This document shows, one piece after another, positions 14,256 to 21,790 of a DNA stretch of 21,790 nucleotides. The notes below the pieces were generated by a model. It made no database searches. It saw only the letters and a program-made list of their open reading frames with translations, and was not told where the DNA came from. The stretch comes from an uncultured Prevotella sp. Its GTDB lineage: Bacteria > Bacteroidota > Bacteroidia > Bacteroidales > Bacteroidaceae. Each line of letters opens with the position of its first letter. The first letter of the stretch is position 1. Where the stretch lies: NCBI GenBank assembly GCA_937916405.1, contig CALFUF010000095.1, positions 1-21,790 of the forward strand. The letters are read 5' to 3'. Both the position numbers and the translations under genes were made by a program.

Positions 14256-14900
14256 ATGAAAATAGGAATTATAGTAGCGATGGACAAGGAGCTGCGTCAA
14301 CTGCAGCAACTGTTCAGTGACGGGAATGTACGGGTAGAGAAATGTGGTATTGCGAAAGTCAATGCCGCTTTATGCGCCCAGCGGATGATCAACGATTTCC
14401 GTCCCGATGTGATTATCTCCAGTGGCTGTGCAGGAGGTCATGGCGACGATGTCAATATTCAAGATGTCGTTGTCAGCAAAGAGCTCACTTATCATGATGT
14501 CTATTGCGGTAAAGCTATTGATGACACCACTGTTTATGGACAAGTACAAGGACTTCCTGTCCGCTATCAAGCAGATCCCTATTTGCTCCGCAAGAGTGGA
14601 GAGTTGAAAGTGGAGGGTTTAGAGATCCACCAGGGACTTATCGTGACTGGAGACTGGTTCGTAGATTCCAAGGAGAAGATGCGCAGTATCGTGGAGAAAT
14701 TCCCTGATGCAAAGGCTGTGGATATGGAGTCGTGTGCCATTGCCCAGACCTGTTATATCAACAAGGTACCGTTTATCTCCTTCCGTGTGATCAGTGACAT
14801 CCCCCTACGTGACACCGACGCGTCACAGTATCACGACTTCTGGAACACCATTGCCGACCACTCTTTCCAAGTCACTAAGACATTTGTCGAGTCCCTGTAA
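14256..14900 (+). CDS. mtn: 5'-methylthioadenosine/S-adenosylhomocysteine nucleosidase
   Basis: This 214-residue protein matches the MTA/SAH nucleosidase family, which cleaves adenine from methylthioadenosine and S-adenosylhomocysteine for methionine and methyl-group recycling. Key residues are in place: Glu12 in IVAMDKEL, the SSGCAGG turn (about 55-61), the purine/ribose loop VTGDWFV, AVDMESCAIA with Glu158 (ribose contact), and the catalytic Asp181 in VISDIP. It is somewhat shorter than the E. coli enzyme, because the segment between the first helix and GIAKVNAA is reduced by roughly 25 residues. It is the first of three closely spaced rightward genes, with 10 bases to the next. Confidence 0.92.
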   Translation: MKIGIIVAMDKELRQLQQLFSDGNVRVEKCGIAKVNAALCAQRMINDFRPDVIISSGCAGGHGDDVNIQDVVVSKELTYHDVYCGKAIDDTTVYGQVQGLPVRYQADPYLLRKSGELKVEGLEIHQGLIVTGDWFVDSKEKMRSIVEKFPDAKAVDMESCAIAQTCYINKVPFISFRVISDIPLRDTDASQYHDFWNTIADHSFQVTKTFVESL

Positions 14901-14910
14901 ATCCTACCAC

Positions 14911-15897
14911 ATGAAGATAGGCAATATCACATTGAAGATTCTGATGCCCCTCTGTCTGGGCGGTGCTATTCTCTATTGGATGTACCGTGGTGAGGACTGG
15001 CGGCAGATTCGTCATGTGATGACAGACGAGATGGACTGGACATGGATGTTATTGTCATTCCCCTTTGGCATCGTCGCTCAGATGTTTCGTGGTTGGCGGT
15101 GGAGACAGACATTAGAACCTGTTGGCGAGCATCCCCGCACGTCAGTAAGCATCCACTCCATTTTCCTATCTTATGCCGCATCCCTCCTGATTCCCCGTGT
15201 GGGAGAGTTCACACGTTGCGGAGTGTTGAAACGTTACGACAATATATCCTTCCCCAAAGCCTTAGGTACTGTGGTGACGGAAAGAGCCATTGACTCGCTG
15301 TTGGTGATGGGTATCACCGCAGTAGTACTGTTGCTGGAGATGAGTACCTTCGGCATGTTCTTCCGAAAGACAGGTACCAATCTGCAGACCATCCTGCACG
15401 GTTTCTCATGGGCAGGTTATTTCGTGGCGGCAGTCTCAGCGGTGGCAATCCTTATCCTGCTGCATTTTCTGTTACGTAAGCTCTCTATATATAATAAGGT
15501 AAAGATGACTTTCAAGGGTATCTGGCAAGGAGTCATCTCCCTGAAAGACGTACGTAACATCCCGTTATTCGTCGCCTTCACATTAGGTATCTGGCTGAGT
15601 TATTTCCTGCACTACTACCTCACCTTCTTCTGTTTCGACTTCACCGCAGATCTGGGACTGGGTTGTGCATTGGTGACCTTCATCGTCGGCTCCATCGCTG
15701 TCATTGTCCCCACCCCTAATGGCGCCGGTCCATGGCACTTCGCCGTCAAGACCATGCTGATACTCTATGGTGTCGCCGACGACCATGCCCTCTATTTCGT
15801 ATTAATCGTACATACCGTACAGACCATGCTGGTAGTCCTGATGGGTATCTATGCATGGCTGGCGCTTAGTTTCACCAAAGTAAGAACTAACCCTTAA
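14911..15897 (+). CDS. YbhN/UPF0104-type flippase-like membrane protein
   Basis: From the ATG at 14911 the protein is 328 residues with about seven or eight hydrophobic spans. It contains family patterns of the LPG_synthase_TM group (PF03706): FRGWRWRQTLEP, SILPR-like SLLIPRVGEFTRCGVLKRY, TVVTERAIDSL and the late PTPNGAGPWHFAVKTML. These proteins include the membrane domain of lysyl-phosphatidylglycerol synthase and are proposed lipid flippases or transporters; the substrate is unknown. An in-frame ATG at 14794 lies within the nucleosidase gene and gives a non-membrane extension, so the later start is preferred. It lies 10 bases after mtn and 11 bases before the dipeptidase gene. Confidence 0.87.
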   Translation: MKIGNITLKILMPLCLGGAILYWMYRGEDWRQIRHVMTDEMDWTWMLLSFPFGIVAQMFRGWRWRQTLEPVGEHPRTSVSIHSIFLSYAASLLIPRVGEFTRCGVLKRYDNISFPKALGTVVTERAIDSLLVMGITAVVLLLEMSTFGMFFRKTGTNLQTILHGFSWAGYFVAAVSAVAILILLHFLLRKLSIYNKVKMTFKGIWQGVISLKDVRNIPLFVAFTLGIWLSYFLHYYLTFFCFDFTADLGLGCALVTFIVGSIAVIVPTPNGAGPWHFAVKTMLILYGVADDHALYFVLIVHTVQTMLVVLMGIYAWLALSFTKVRTNP

Positions 15898-15908
15898 ATA
15901 ATGATACA

Positions 15909-17366
15909 ATGAACGAGATTCAAAACCTAAACCCCAAATGCGTATGGAAGAATTTCTACGCACTTACACAAGTTCCACGACCCAGTGGACATTTAGAGAG
16001 AATCCAACAATTCCTGCTCGATTTCGGTAAGGAAGTCGGTGTGGAGGCTTTCAAAGACCCCGCCAGTAACATCGTGTTCCGCAAGCCAGCCTCTGCAGGG
16101 ATGGAGAACCGCAAAGGTGTCATCTTGCAGGCTCACATGGATATGGTGCCAGAGCGTGACACCGAGTCTACCCACAACTTTGAGACCGACCCTATCCGTC
16201 CTTGGATTGACGGAGGCTGGGTAAAGGCGAAAGGCACTACCTTAGGAGCCGACAATGGTCTGGGTGTTGCCGCCATCATGTCCATCATGGAAGACAAGAC
16301 CTTAAAACACGGTCCTATTGACGCACTTATCACCCGTGATGAGGAGACTGGCATGTATGGTGCCAACGACCTGCCCGAGGGCGAGTTGCAGGGCGACATC
16401 CTCATGAACCTTGACTCTGAGACATGGGGCAAGTTTGTCATCGGCTCTGCTGGCGGCATTGATATCACCGCTACCCTTGACTACCAGGAGGTGGAGACTG
16501 ACCCTGAAGACATTGCGGTATGCGTCACACTGAAAGGTCTGCGTAGTGGACATAGCGGTTTGGAAATTAACGAGGGACGTGCGAATGCCAATAAACTGAT
16601 GGTTCGATTTGTTCGTGAGGCTATAGAGGAGCTGGATGCCCGTCTTGCTTCCTGGCATGGCGGTAAGGTACGCAATGTCATTCCTTATAAAGCAGAAGTT
16701 GTATTGACTCTCCCCAAGGAGAACTTAGAAGCCCTCAAGGAGCTGATGGACGACTGGCTTGACGACTTCAACGACCAGTACAAAGGTATTGAGACAGGTA
16801 TCAAGTTTACCGTAGAGAAGGTTGCCACCCCTGCCCAGCAGGTTCCCGTGGAGATACAAGACAACCTCATCAACGCTATCTATGCCTGTCATGATGGTGT
16901 GGTACGAATGATACCCTCCTACCCTGATGTGGTAGAGACCTCCAGCAACCTTGCCATCATCGATATAGAAGGCGGACATGCCGCTATTAAGATTCTCGCA
17001 CGAAGCAGTCGTGAGGATATGAAAGACTATATTGTAAAGACACTGGAGAGTTGCTTTAATATGGCAGGCATGAAGGTGGAGACCGCTGGCTCGTATGGCG
17101 GTTGGGATCCTAATCCCGACTCCCCTATTCTACACCTGTTATTAAAAGAGTATAAGGAGTTGTTCGGTAAGGACGGTATTATTCAAGTAGACCATGCAGG
17201 TCTGGAGTGCTCTGTCATCTTGGGCAAATACCCACACCTCGACGTTGTCAGCTTCGGTCCTACGATGAAGTCACCGCACACCACCTCTGAACGTGCACTT
17301 ATAGAGACCATCGCACCTTTCTGGGAACTCTTGAAGAAGACACTGGAAGATGTTCCTGCGAAATAA
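15909..17366 (+). CDS. pepD: Aminoacyl-histidine dipeptidase (M20 family, PepD)
   Basis: This 485-residue cytosolic metallopeptidase of the M20C type hydrolyses Xaa-His dipeptides such as carnosine. Metal and catalytic residues are visible: VILQAHMDMV with His76 and Asp78, LGADNGLGVAA with the bridging Asp115, TRDEETGMYGA with Glu145/Glu146, MNLDSE, and the C-terminal VDHAGLECSVI with the last His ligand. The dimerisation lid carries LRSGHSGLEI. Length fits the family. It is the third gene of the mtn operon and ends just before a strong terminator. No signal peptide is present. Confidence 0.93.
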   Translation: MNEIQNLNPKCVWKNFYALTQVPRPSGHLERIQQFLLDFGKEVGVEAFKDPASNIVFRKPASAGMENRKGVILQAHMDMVPERDTESTHNFETDPIRPWIDGGWVKAKGTTLGADNGLGVAAIMSIMEDKTLKHGPIDALITRDEETGMYGANDLPEGELQGDILMNLDSETWGKFVIGSAGGIDITATLDYQEVETDPEDIAVCVTLKGLRSGHSGLEINEGRANANKLMVRFVREAIEELDARLASWHGGKVRNVIPYKAEVVLTLPKENLEALKELMDDWLDDFNDQYKGIETGIKFTVEKVATPAQQVPVEIQDNLINAIYACHDGVVRMIPSYPDVVETSSNLAIIDIEGGHAAIKILARSSREDMKDYIVKTLESCFNMAGMKVETAGSYGGWDPNPDSPILHLLLKEYKELFGKDGIIQVDHAGLECSVILGKYPHLDVVSFGPTMKSPHTTSERALIETIAPFWELLKKTLEDVPAK

Positions 17367-17375
17367 ATAATCTGA

Positions 17376-17412
17376 AAAAAAGTGGGATTTGCTTGGCTTT
17401 TCCCACTTTTTT
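17376..17412. terminator. Terminator after pepD
   Basis: A 12-pair stem made of AAAAAAGTGGGA and TCCCACTTTTTT with a 13-base loop. The symmetric A/T flanks would allow termination in either direction, but the only converging transcript is the rightward one. Confidence 0.88.
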
Positions 17413-17423
17413 CGTATCTTTGC
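17392..17423 (+). promoter_or_regulatory. corA promoter embedded in the pepD terminator
   Basis: -7 TATCTTTGC (17415-17423) is preceded by CTTG (17392-17395) with a 19-base spacer. The -33 box lies in the loop of the pepD terminator hairpin. The start would fall near 17430, giving corA a leader of about 130 bases. Confidence 0.6.
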
Positions 17424-17453
17424 ACCCGAATAACCAAAATAGTAACAAATAAA

Positions 17454-17489
17454 ATGGACGATTACCCGGCGAATCATTACAATTCGTAA
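17454..17489 (+). CDS. Possible 11-residue leader peptide upstream of corA
   Basis: ATG at 17454 opens an 11-codon frame encoding MDDYPANHYNS and stopping at 17489, 11 bases before the first stem of the corA leader. Asp and Pro near the start recall the Asp/Glu/Pro-rich leader peptides of enterobacterial Mg2+ transporter genes (mgtL and others), where ribosome behaviour on the leader senses magnesium. A frame of this length may occur by chance; the position is the main support. Confidence 0.35.
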   Translation: MDDYPANHYNS

Positions 17490-17500
17490 GGCATGAGGAC

Positions 17501-17556
17501 AGCAGGCAAGACCGCTAATCCTCTTGCCGCTAAGACCGTTTTTTAAAAGGATTAGC
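17501..17556 (+). promoter_or_regulatory. Two-state RNA leader of corA
   Basis: Stem A pairs AGC-A-GGCAAG (17501-17510) with CTTGCCGCT (17523-17531), with one bulged base. Stem B pairs GCTAATCCT (17514-17522) with AGGATTAGC (17548-17556), nine perfect pairs. The left arm of B is the loop of A, so the two are alternatives (or a pseudoknot). Stem B ends three bases before the corA ATG and hides the AAGGA ribosome-binding sequence. The arrangement indicates translational control, probably by Mg2+ (inference). Confidence 0.6.
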
Positions 17557-17559
17557 ATT

Positions 17560-18486
17560 ATGAAGACTTACTGGAACATGACTGGTGGGCTTAGCCAAAT
17601 AAATACTTGGCAGCCTAATTGTTGGATACAAGTGACGTGTCCGACGGAAGAGGATATACAGATGCTGGAAGAACAATATCAAATTCCAGACTATTTCCTC
17701 TCCGACATCAGCGATACCGACGAGCGTGCCCGTTATGAGTACGACGATGGATGGATGCTTATCATCCTGCGTATTCCCTATGTCAAAGAAGTGCGTTCGC
17801 GTACACCTTATACGACGGTACCTCTTGGTATCATCCATAAACGTGATGTCACCATCACAGTATGCTACTATGAGACGAACATGATGATCGATTTCGTGTC
17901 ATACCAGCAGAAACGTGGTGTAGGGTTTACAGACTATGTCGACATGATTTTCCGTCTCTTCCTATCCAGCGCAGTATGGTACCTGAAACGACTCAAGCAG
18001 ATATCCATGCTTATCGACAAGGCTAAACGTAATCTCGACAAGGAAGTGAACAACGAAAGCCTGATAGGACTATCACGCCTTCAAGACTCACTCACCTACT
18101 TCAACACTTCTATCCGAGGCAACGAGACCCTACTCTCCAAGTTGAAGTTCAAGTTACAGATTGACGAGCTGGACGCCGACCTCATTGAGGACGTGAATAT
18201 CGAGATGACACAGGCACGGGAGACAACCAATATCTACTCAAACATTCTGGAGTCGACGATGGACACCTATCAGAGTATCATCAACAATAACATGAATACC
18301 ATCATGCGTACGCTGACCTCAGTGACTATTATCCTCATGCTGCCCACCCTGATCTCCAGTTTCTTCGGTATGAACCTGATAAATGGTATGGAAAGCAACC
18401 CGGTGGGATTCGTTATCGCCATCGTTTTATCGCTTGCTATTTCCATCGCTTCATGGTTCTTCTTCCGTCATAAACGACTGATTTAG
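17560..18486 (+). CDS. corA: CorA-family divalent metal ion transporter
   Basis: From ATG 17560 the protein is 308 residues. It has the CorA layout (PF01544): a soluble alpha/beta N-terminal domain with LSDISDTDERARYEYDDGW, a long helix bundle (about 130-245), and two C-terminal membrane spans. The selectivity motif GMN lies in SSFFGMNLINGM at the end of the first span, and a basic tail FFRHKRLI closes the protein. It moves Mg2+ or Co2+ passively into the cell. An upstream TTG start at 17524 would place the codons within the leader stems and add a basic stretch, so ATG 17560 is chosen. It has its own promoter and structured leader, separate from the pepD operon. Confidence 0.92.
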   Translation: MKTYWNMTGGLSQINTWQPNCWIQVTCPTEEDIQMLEEQYQIPDYFLSDISDTDERARYEYDDGWMLIILRIPYVKEVRSRTPYTTVPLGIIHKRDVTITVCYYETNMMIDFVSYQQKRGVGFTDYVDMIFRLFLSSAVWYLKRLKQISMLIDKAKRNLDKEVNNESLIGLSRLQDSLTYFNTSIRGNETLLSKLKFKLQIDELDADLIEDVNIEMTQARETTNIYSNILESTMDTYQSIINNNMNTIMRTLTSVTIILMLPTLISSFFGMNLINGMESNPVGFVIAIVLSLAISIASWFFFRHKRLI

Positions 18487-18595
18487 CCCTCTTTTGGAAA
18501 AAAAATGGCAAAAAATTAGGTACTTTCAGTTTTTTTTAATAAGTTTGTACCTTGATATGTGTGTACTACCATTTTCATGAACTAAAAACAATTAG

Positions 18596-20407
18596 ATGAT
18601 GGACTCTCAAGAAAAAGCTCTCGAACAAGAGCAGAACGTGGAACAGAACATAGTGGAAACAGAGGCAGCTGCCCCCGTTGAAGAACCCGTACGCAAGCAG
18701 TACCAGAACAAGAAAGAGGTACTTGCCCGTGCCCGAGAAATCGCACAAGGGGAAGAAGCACCACAAAAAGAAGAGGTAGACTATTTAAAGACTGCCTTCT
18801 ACAAACTGCATATCGCTGAGCGAGAGGCACGTCTGAAAGAATATATCGATGGTGGTGGCGACCCTGAGACCTACCAGATTCTCCCCGATGAAGACGAGGA
18901 GGCTTTCAAGGCTGAGATGGGGGTCATCAAGGAAAAGCGCCAGCAGCTTTTCAAGGAACAAGAGCAGGAAAAGCAAGAAAACTTACAGAAGAAACTCGAC
19001 ATCATCGAGAAGATCAAAGCGATGGTAACCTCTCCAGAAGAGGCTAACAAGTCATATAAAGAGTTCAAGGCATTACAAGAGGAATGGAAAGAGATCAAGA
19101 ATGTTCCTGCAGAGAAAGCCAATGAGCTATGGCGCAACTATCAACTCTACGTGGAGCAGTTTTACGACCTGCTGAAACTTAACAGCGAGGCTCGCGAATA
19201 CGACTTCAAGAAGAACCTTGAGCTGAAGACAAAACTTTGTGAGGCAGCAGAGAAACTAGCTAATGAGACTGAGATTATCAGTGCCTTCCACCAGTTACAG
19301 AAGCTCCATCAGGAGTTCCGTGAGATCGGTCCTGTCGCAAAGGAACTGCGTGAGGAGATATGGAACCGTTTCAAAGCAGCTTCTACTGTTATCAATAAGC
19401 GCCACCAACAGCATTTCGAAGAACTGCGTGCCAAAGAGGAAGACAATTTAGCTCGCAAGACCGCCCTCTGTGAGAAGGTGGAAGCCATTGCCGCTGAGGA
19501 AAACAAAGGAAGTGCTGACTGGGAGCGTCATACCAAGGAGATTATTGCCATTCAAGCAGAGTGGAAGACCATCGGTTTTGCACCCCAGAAGATGAATGTG
19601 AAGATTTTCGAACGTTTCCGTGCCGCCTGTGATGACTTCTTCGGTCGCAAAGCAGAGTATTTCAAGGGACTCAAGGAAAACTTCAAGGAGAATGCCGAGA
19701 AGAAACGTGCCCTCATTGAGAAAGCAAAAGCACTGCAAGACTCTACTGACTGGAAATCGACCAGCGACAAACTCATCAACCTGCAGCGAGAGTGGAAGAC
19801 CATTGGTATGGTCCCCAAAAAACTGGGTGATCAGTTATGGGAAGAATTCCTTACCGCTTGCAACAAGTTCTTTGAAGCACGTAATGCTGCAGGAGCAGGA
19901 GGTCGTAGCGAAGAACACCAGAATTTAGAGAAGAAGCGTGATGTCATCGAGCGTCTGAAAGCTGCTGCCGAGGAAGCTGGTGAGGGATTACAGGAAAAAG
20001 TACAGCAACTCGTTGAGGAATATCAGTCGATTGGACATGTTCCTTTCAAGGAAAAAGACAAAATCTACGAGGAATACCACGCTATTGTTGACAAACTCTA
20101 TAAAGAGTTGAATATCACCGTGGCAAAGCGTCGTCTCAACAAATTCAAAGACAATCTCAAGCAGGTGGCTGAACGTGGTAGCAATGCCCTTGACAATGAG
20201 CGTGCTCGTTTGATGCGCCAGTATGAGTCACTAAAGGCTGAGGTTCAGACCTACGAGAACAACCTCGGTTTCCTCAATGCCTCCTCAAAGAAGGGAAACT
20301 CCCTTATTGATGAGATGAACCGCAAGGTGCAGAAGCTAAAAGACGAGGTACAGCTTGTACGGGACAAGATCAAGGCGATTGATGCAGAAAACAACGATAA
20401 AGGATAA
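18596..20407 (+). CDS. DUF349-repeat coiled-coil protein
   Basis: This 603-residue acidic, Lys/Glu-rich protein is built mainly of repeated DUF349 units (PF03993). About five repeats with the pattern LQ-EWK-IG-VP are visible: EEWKEIKNVPAEKANELW, EFREIGPVAKELREEIW, AEWKTIGFAPQ, REWKTIGMVPKKLGDQLW and YQSIGHVPFKEKDKIYEEY. A C-terminal coiled coil follows from about residue 520. It has no signal peptide, so it is cytosolic. The function in Bacteroidetes is not established. Two ATGs open the frame. It lies 109 bases after corA, with a weak TACCTTG-type element upstream, and its end faces the esterase gene across a shared terminator. Confidence 0.9.
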   Translation: MMDSQEKALEQEQNVEQNIVETEAAAPVEEPVRKQYQNKKEVLARAREIAQGEEAPQKEEVDYLKTAFYKLHIAEREARLKEYIDGGGDPETYQILPDEDEEAFKAEMGVIKEKRQQLFKEQEQEKQENLQKKLDIIEKIKAMVTSPEEANKSYKEFKALQEEWKEIKNVPAEKANELWRNYQLYVEQFYDLLKLNSEAREYDFKKNLELKTKLCEAAEKLANETEIISAFHQLQKLHQEFREIGPVAKELREEIWNRFKAASTVINKRHQQHFEELRAKEEDNLARKTALCEKVEAIAAEENKGSADWERHTKEIIAIQAEWKTIGFAPQKMNVKIFERFRAACDDFFGRKAEYFKGLKENFKENAEKKRALIEKAKALQDSTDWKSTSDKLINLQREWKTIGMVPKKLGDQLWEEFLTACNKFFEARNAAGAGGRSEEHQNLEKKRDVIERLKAAAEEAGEGLQEKVQQLVEEYQSIGHVPFKEKDKIYEEYHAIVDKLYKELNITVAKRRLNKFKDNLKQVAERGSNALDNERARLMRQYESLKAEVQTYENNLGFLNASSKKGNSLIDEMNRKVQKLKDEVQLVRDKIKAIDAENNDKG

Positions 20408-20410
20408 ATG

Positions 20411-20444
20411 AAAGCCCTGTCAAGAAAACATTTGACAGGGCTTT
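20411..20444. terminator. Bidirectional terminator between DUF349 gene and esterase
   Basis: AAAGCCCTGTCAA and TTGACAGGGCTTT form a perfect 13-pair stem with an eight-base loop and a following T-run; the A-run on the other side serves the leftward gene. It lies between two convergent genes. Confidence 0.93.
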
Positions 20445-20450
20445 TTTATT

Positions 20451-21617
20451 TTACTTAAACAATAATGGTGTAAACTCTGAAAGATAAATGCGCCAGTTAC
20501 GCCAAATATGTCCCCCTTCTGTCTCAAGATAGGTATACTTGTAGCTCTTACTGTCTAAATAAGCGCGCAGGTCTGAATTACTCTTGAACAGGAAATCTGT
20601 CTTTCCGATACCTATCCAGAAAAGTTTTGGATTTTTACCGAAAAGATTGTCAATCTTCGCGCTACGGTTAGCATATATTTCAGGATGACCTTCAGCATCT
20701 TTTTGCTGTTTGTCGACAGCCGCGGAGAACAAACCTATATAATCGAACATGTCTGGATTATTAACACTGATGAAAAGAGTATGGAAACCACCCATTGACA
20801 ATCCTGCTATCGCACGATAAGCTTTATCTTTTTTCACACGATAGGTGCTTTCGATAAATTTAATGACATCGGGAAAAGCCGTCTCAAATGACCCTTCCAT
20901 TGTTTTAGGCAACATCATCGTTGGAATGCGGAAGCCCTCAGATGTTTCACCGGGACAAGCCTCCTGTGAGATATTACCATTGGTCATCACGACCAACATC
21001 GGCTCAGCCTTACCCTGAGCTATAAGATTGTCAAGAATCTGCGCAGCACGTCCTAACTCACTCCAAGCATTCTCATCACCACCAATACCATGCAGTAAAT
21101 ATAGAACAGGATACTTTTTACCACTTGTCTCATAGCCAGCAGGGGTATAGACCGTCATACGGCGATTGATGCCTTCAGAATCGCTGTGGTACCAGATGCG
21201 TGAGACGGTGCCATGAGGCACATCGTGCACGGCATAGAGGTCGGAACGGGCGCCCGGATCTGTCACCAGCAGGATGTTGGTCAGTGAAGCCACATCGCGG
21301 TTTACAGCCACATTGTTCATATCGAGAGTGCGCTGACCATCGATGATGAAGTTGTAGGTGTACATCTCAGGAGCCACAGGTGCTGGAGTGGTATATTCCC
21401 ACACACCGTCTTTCTCTGTCATATCAGCCGTGCGGCCCTCAATGCAGTCGCCTGTCACCTGTACGGTGATGGCCTTAGGAGCACGAACGCGGAACGTCAC
21501 AGTCTTGTCCGCATTGATCTCAGGAGAGGTCACGCCTCTGCCTTGGAAAATGGCTTGCTGGGCATAACTCATACCACAAGCCATCATGGCAATCATCAGA
21601 ATAAAAAACTTTTTCAT
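20451..21617 (-). CDS. Secreted CE1-type esterase with N-terminal E-set domain
   Basis: This 388-residue protein has an Sec signal peptide (MKKFFILMIAMMACGMSYAQ, cleavage after about residue 19). An early-set/CBM48-like esterase N-domain follows (about 28-120, with VTFRVRAPKAITVQV and GVWEYTTP). The alpha/beta-hydrolase of the esterase D/CE1 group comprises about 135-388. The nucleophile is Ser274 in GLSMGG; Asp341 in GKTDFLF and His370 in GGHIWRNW complete the triad. YLLHGIGGDENAW holds the oxyanion region. Bacteroidetes enzymes of this layout remove feruloyl or acetyl groups from plant xylan, so this is probably a periplasmic hemicellulose-processing enzyme. Substrate cannot be fixed from sequence, and no polysaccharide-utilisation genes are in view. 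Confidence 0.9.
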   Translation of the reverse strand: MKKFFILMIAMMACGMSYAQQAIFQGRGVTSPEINADKTVTFRVRAPKAITVQVTGDCIEGRTADMTEKDGVWEYTTPAPVAPEMYTYNFIIDGQRTLDMNNVAVNRDVASLTNILLVTDPGARSDLYAVHDVPHGTVSRIWYHSDSEGINRRMTVYTPAGYETSGKKYPVLYLLHGIGGDENAWSELGRAAQILDNLIAQGKAEPMLVVMTNGNISQEACPGETSEGFRIPTMMLPKTMEGSFETAFPDVIKFIESTYRVKKDKAYRAIAGLSMGGFHTLFISVNNPDMFDYIGLFSAAVDKQQKDAEGHPEIYANRSAKIDNLFGKNPKLFWIGIGKTDFLFKSNSDLRAYLDSKSYKYTYLETEGGHIWRNWRIYLSEFTPLLFK

Positions 21618-21657
21618 AATTTATAATTTATAATTCATAATTTATAATTCATAATTT
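21616..21657. repeat. AT-rich 14-bp tandem repeat upstream of esterase
   Basis: The unit ATAATTTATAATTC occurs twice (21623-21636 and 21637-21650) with partial copies on both sides. It covers the leader and probable promoter region of the esterase gene. No TAnnTTTG element for the leftward direction is visible in it. Confidence 0.75.
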
Positions 21658-21768
21658 TTGTTTTTGCCTTCGGTTTGCATTATCTTTGTTTCACGAAGAT
21701 AAGCTTCACCTCAGCAAAAAAAATAAGCAAGCTTATTTTGTTTTGCCTTCGGTTTGCATTATCTTTGC
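21657..21768 (+). promoter_or_regulatory. Duplicated rightward promoter (27-bp direct repeat)
   Basis: An identical 27-base segment occurs at 21662-21688 and 21741-21767, 79 bases apart. Each ends in TATCTTTG, with TTTG 19-20 bases upstream (21657-21660 and 21737-21740), so each copy holds a consensus promoter pointing right. An ATG at 21786 is probably the start of the gene they drive, which runs off the window. Between the copies lies an AAAATAAG/CTTATTTT hairpin. Confidence 0.65.
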
Positions 21769-21790
21769 ACATCATTAATAAAGACATGAG

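Noticed and set aside
1..21790. CRISPR array
   Set aside because: The only regular arrays are the 7-, 9- and 14-bp tandem repeats without spacers; no repeat-spacer pattern is present.

Overview
The window looks like a Bacteroidales chromosome, most likely Prevotella/Segatella or a close relative. The evidence is a fused murF-alr gene, a GSCFA-domain gene, a YfhO-family gene, a DUF349 coiled-coil gene, and repeated matches to the Bacteroidetes promoter consensus (-33 TTTG, 19-21 bases, -7 TAnnTTTG). No database search was possible, so the assignment rests on gene content and motif recognition.

Bases 1 to about 7,600 are prophage or phage-derived. A leftward early operon starts at 4694. It carries a 74-aa protein, a Rha/KilAC antirepressor-type protein, a 37-aa one-helix membrane peptide, a helix-turn-helix protein, a 456-base hairpin-rich non-coding stretch, an 87-aa protein overlapping ninG, a Cys-rich small protein, and an SbcC-like ATPase that stops before its Walker B half. 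A rightward XRE repressor (4933-5343) sits across a control region with two face-to-face promoters. Behind it is an AT-rich cargo cassette: a 149-aa unknown, a TIR-like protein of the PF10137 type, a small membrane protein fused to it by a one-base start/stop overlap, and a 50-aa protein. This is the usual place for lysogen-expressed defence or superinfection-immunity genes. Tail to tail with it is a 126-aa unknown. No integrase or certain att site is visible.

Bases 7,585-8,316 hold no convincing gene. They contain a well-formed candidate small RNA on the minus strand, with a consensus promoter, a hairpin, an intrinsic terminator, and a 5' end complementary to the terminator loop. The prophage/host boundary probably lies in this stretch.

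Bases 8,317-14,162 are a leftward host operon yfhO - GSCFA - murF-alr. The murF part contains a tandem 7-bp repeat (8 perfect units plus one degenerate unit) that puts the N-terminal Mur domain out of frame with the rest. Losing one unit, or gaining two, would restore the fusion protein.

Bases 14,256-17,366 are a rightward operon: MTA/SAH nucleosidase, a YbhN-type membrane protein, and an aminoacyl-histidine dipeptidase, closed by a strong terminator. Next come corA, with a structured leader containing a short Asp/Pro-bearing reading frame and two mutually exclusive stems (one covering the ribosome-binding region), and then a DUF349 gene. A bidirectional terminator separates these from a leftward secreted CE1-type esterase. 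The right edge carries a duplicated 27-bp promoter-containing repeat pointing off the window.

The most notable candidates are the heptamer frame switch in murF-alr, the corA leader, the TIR/membrane cassette next to the repressor, and the pseudoknot-capable small RNA.
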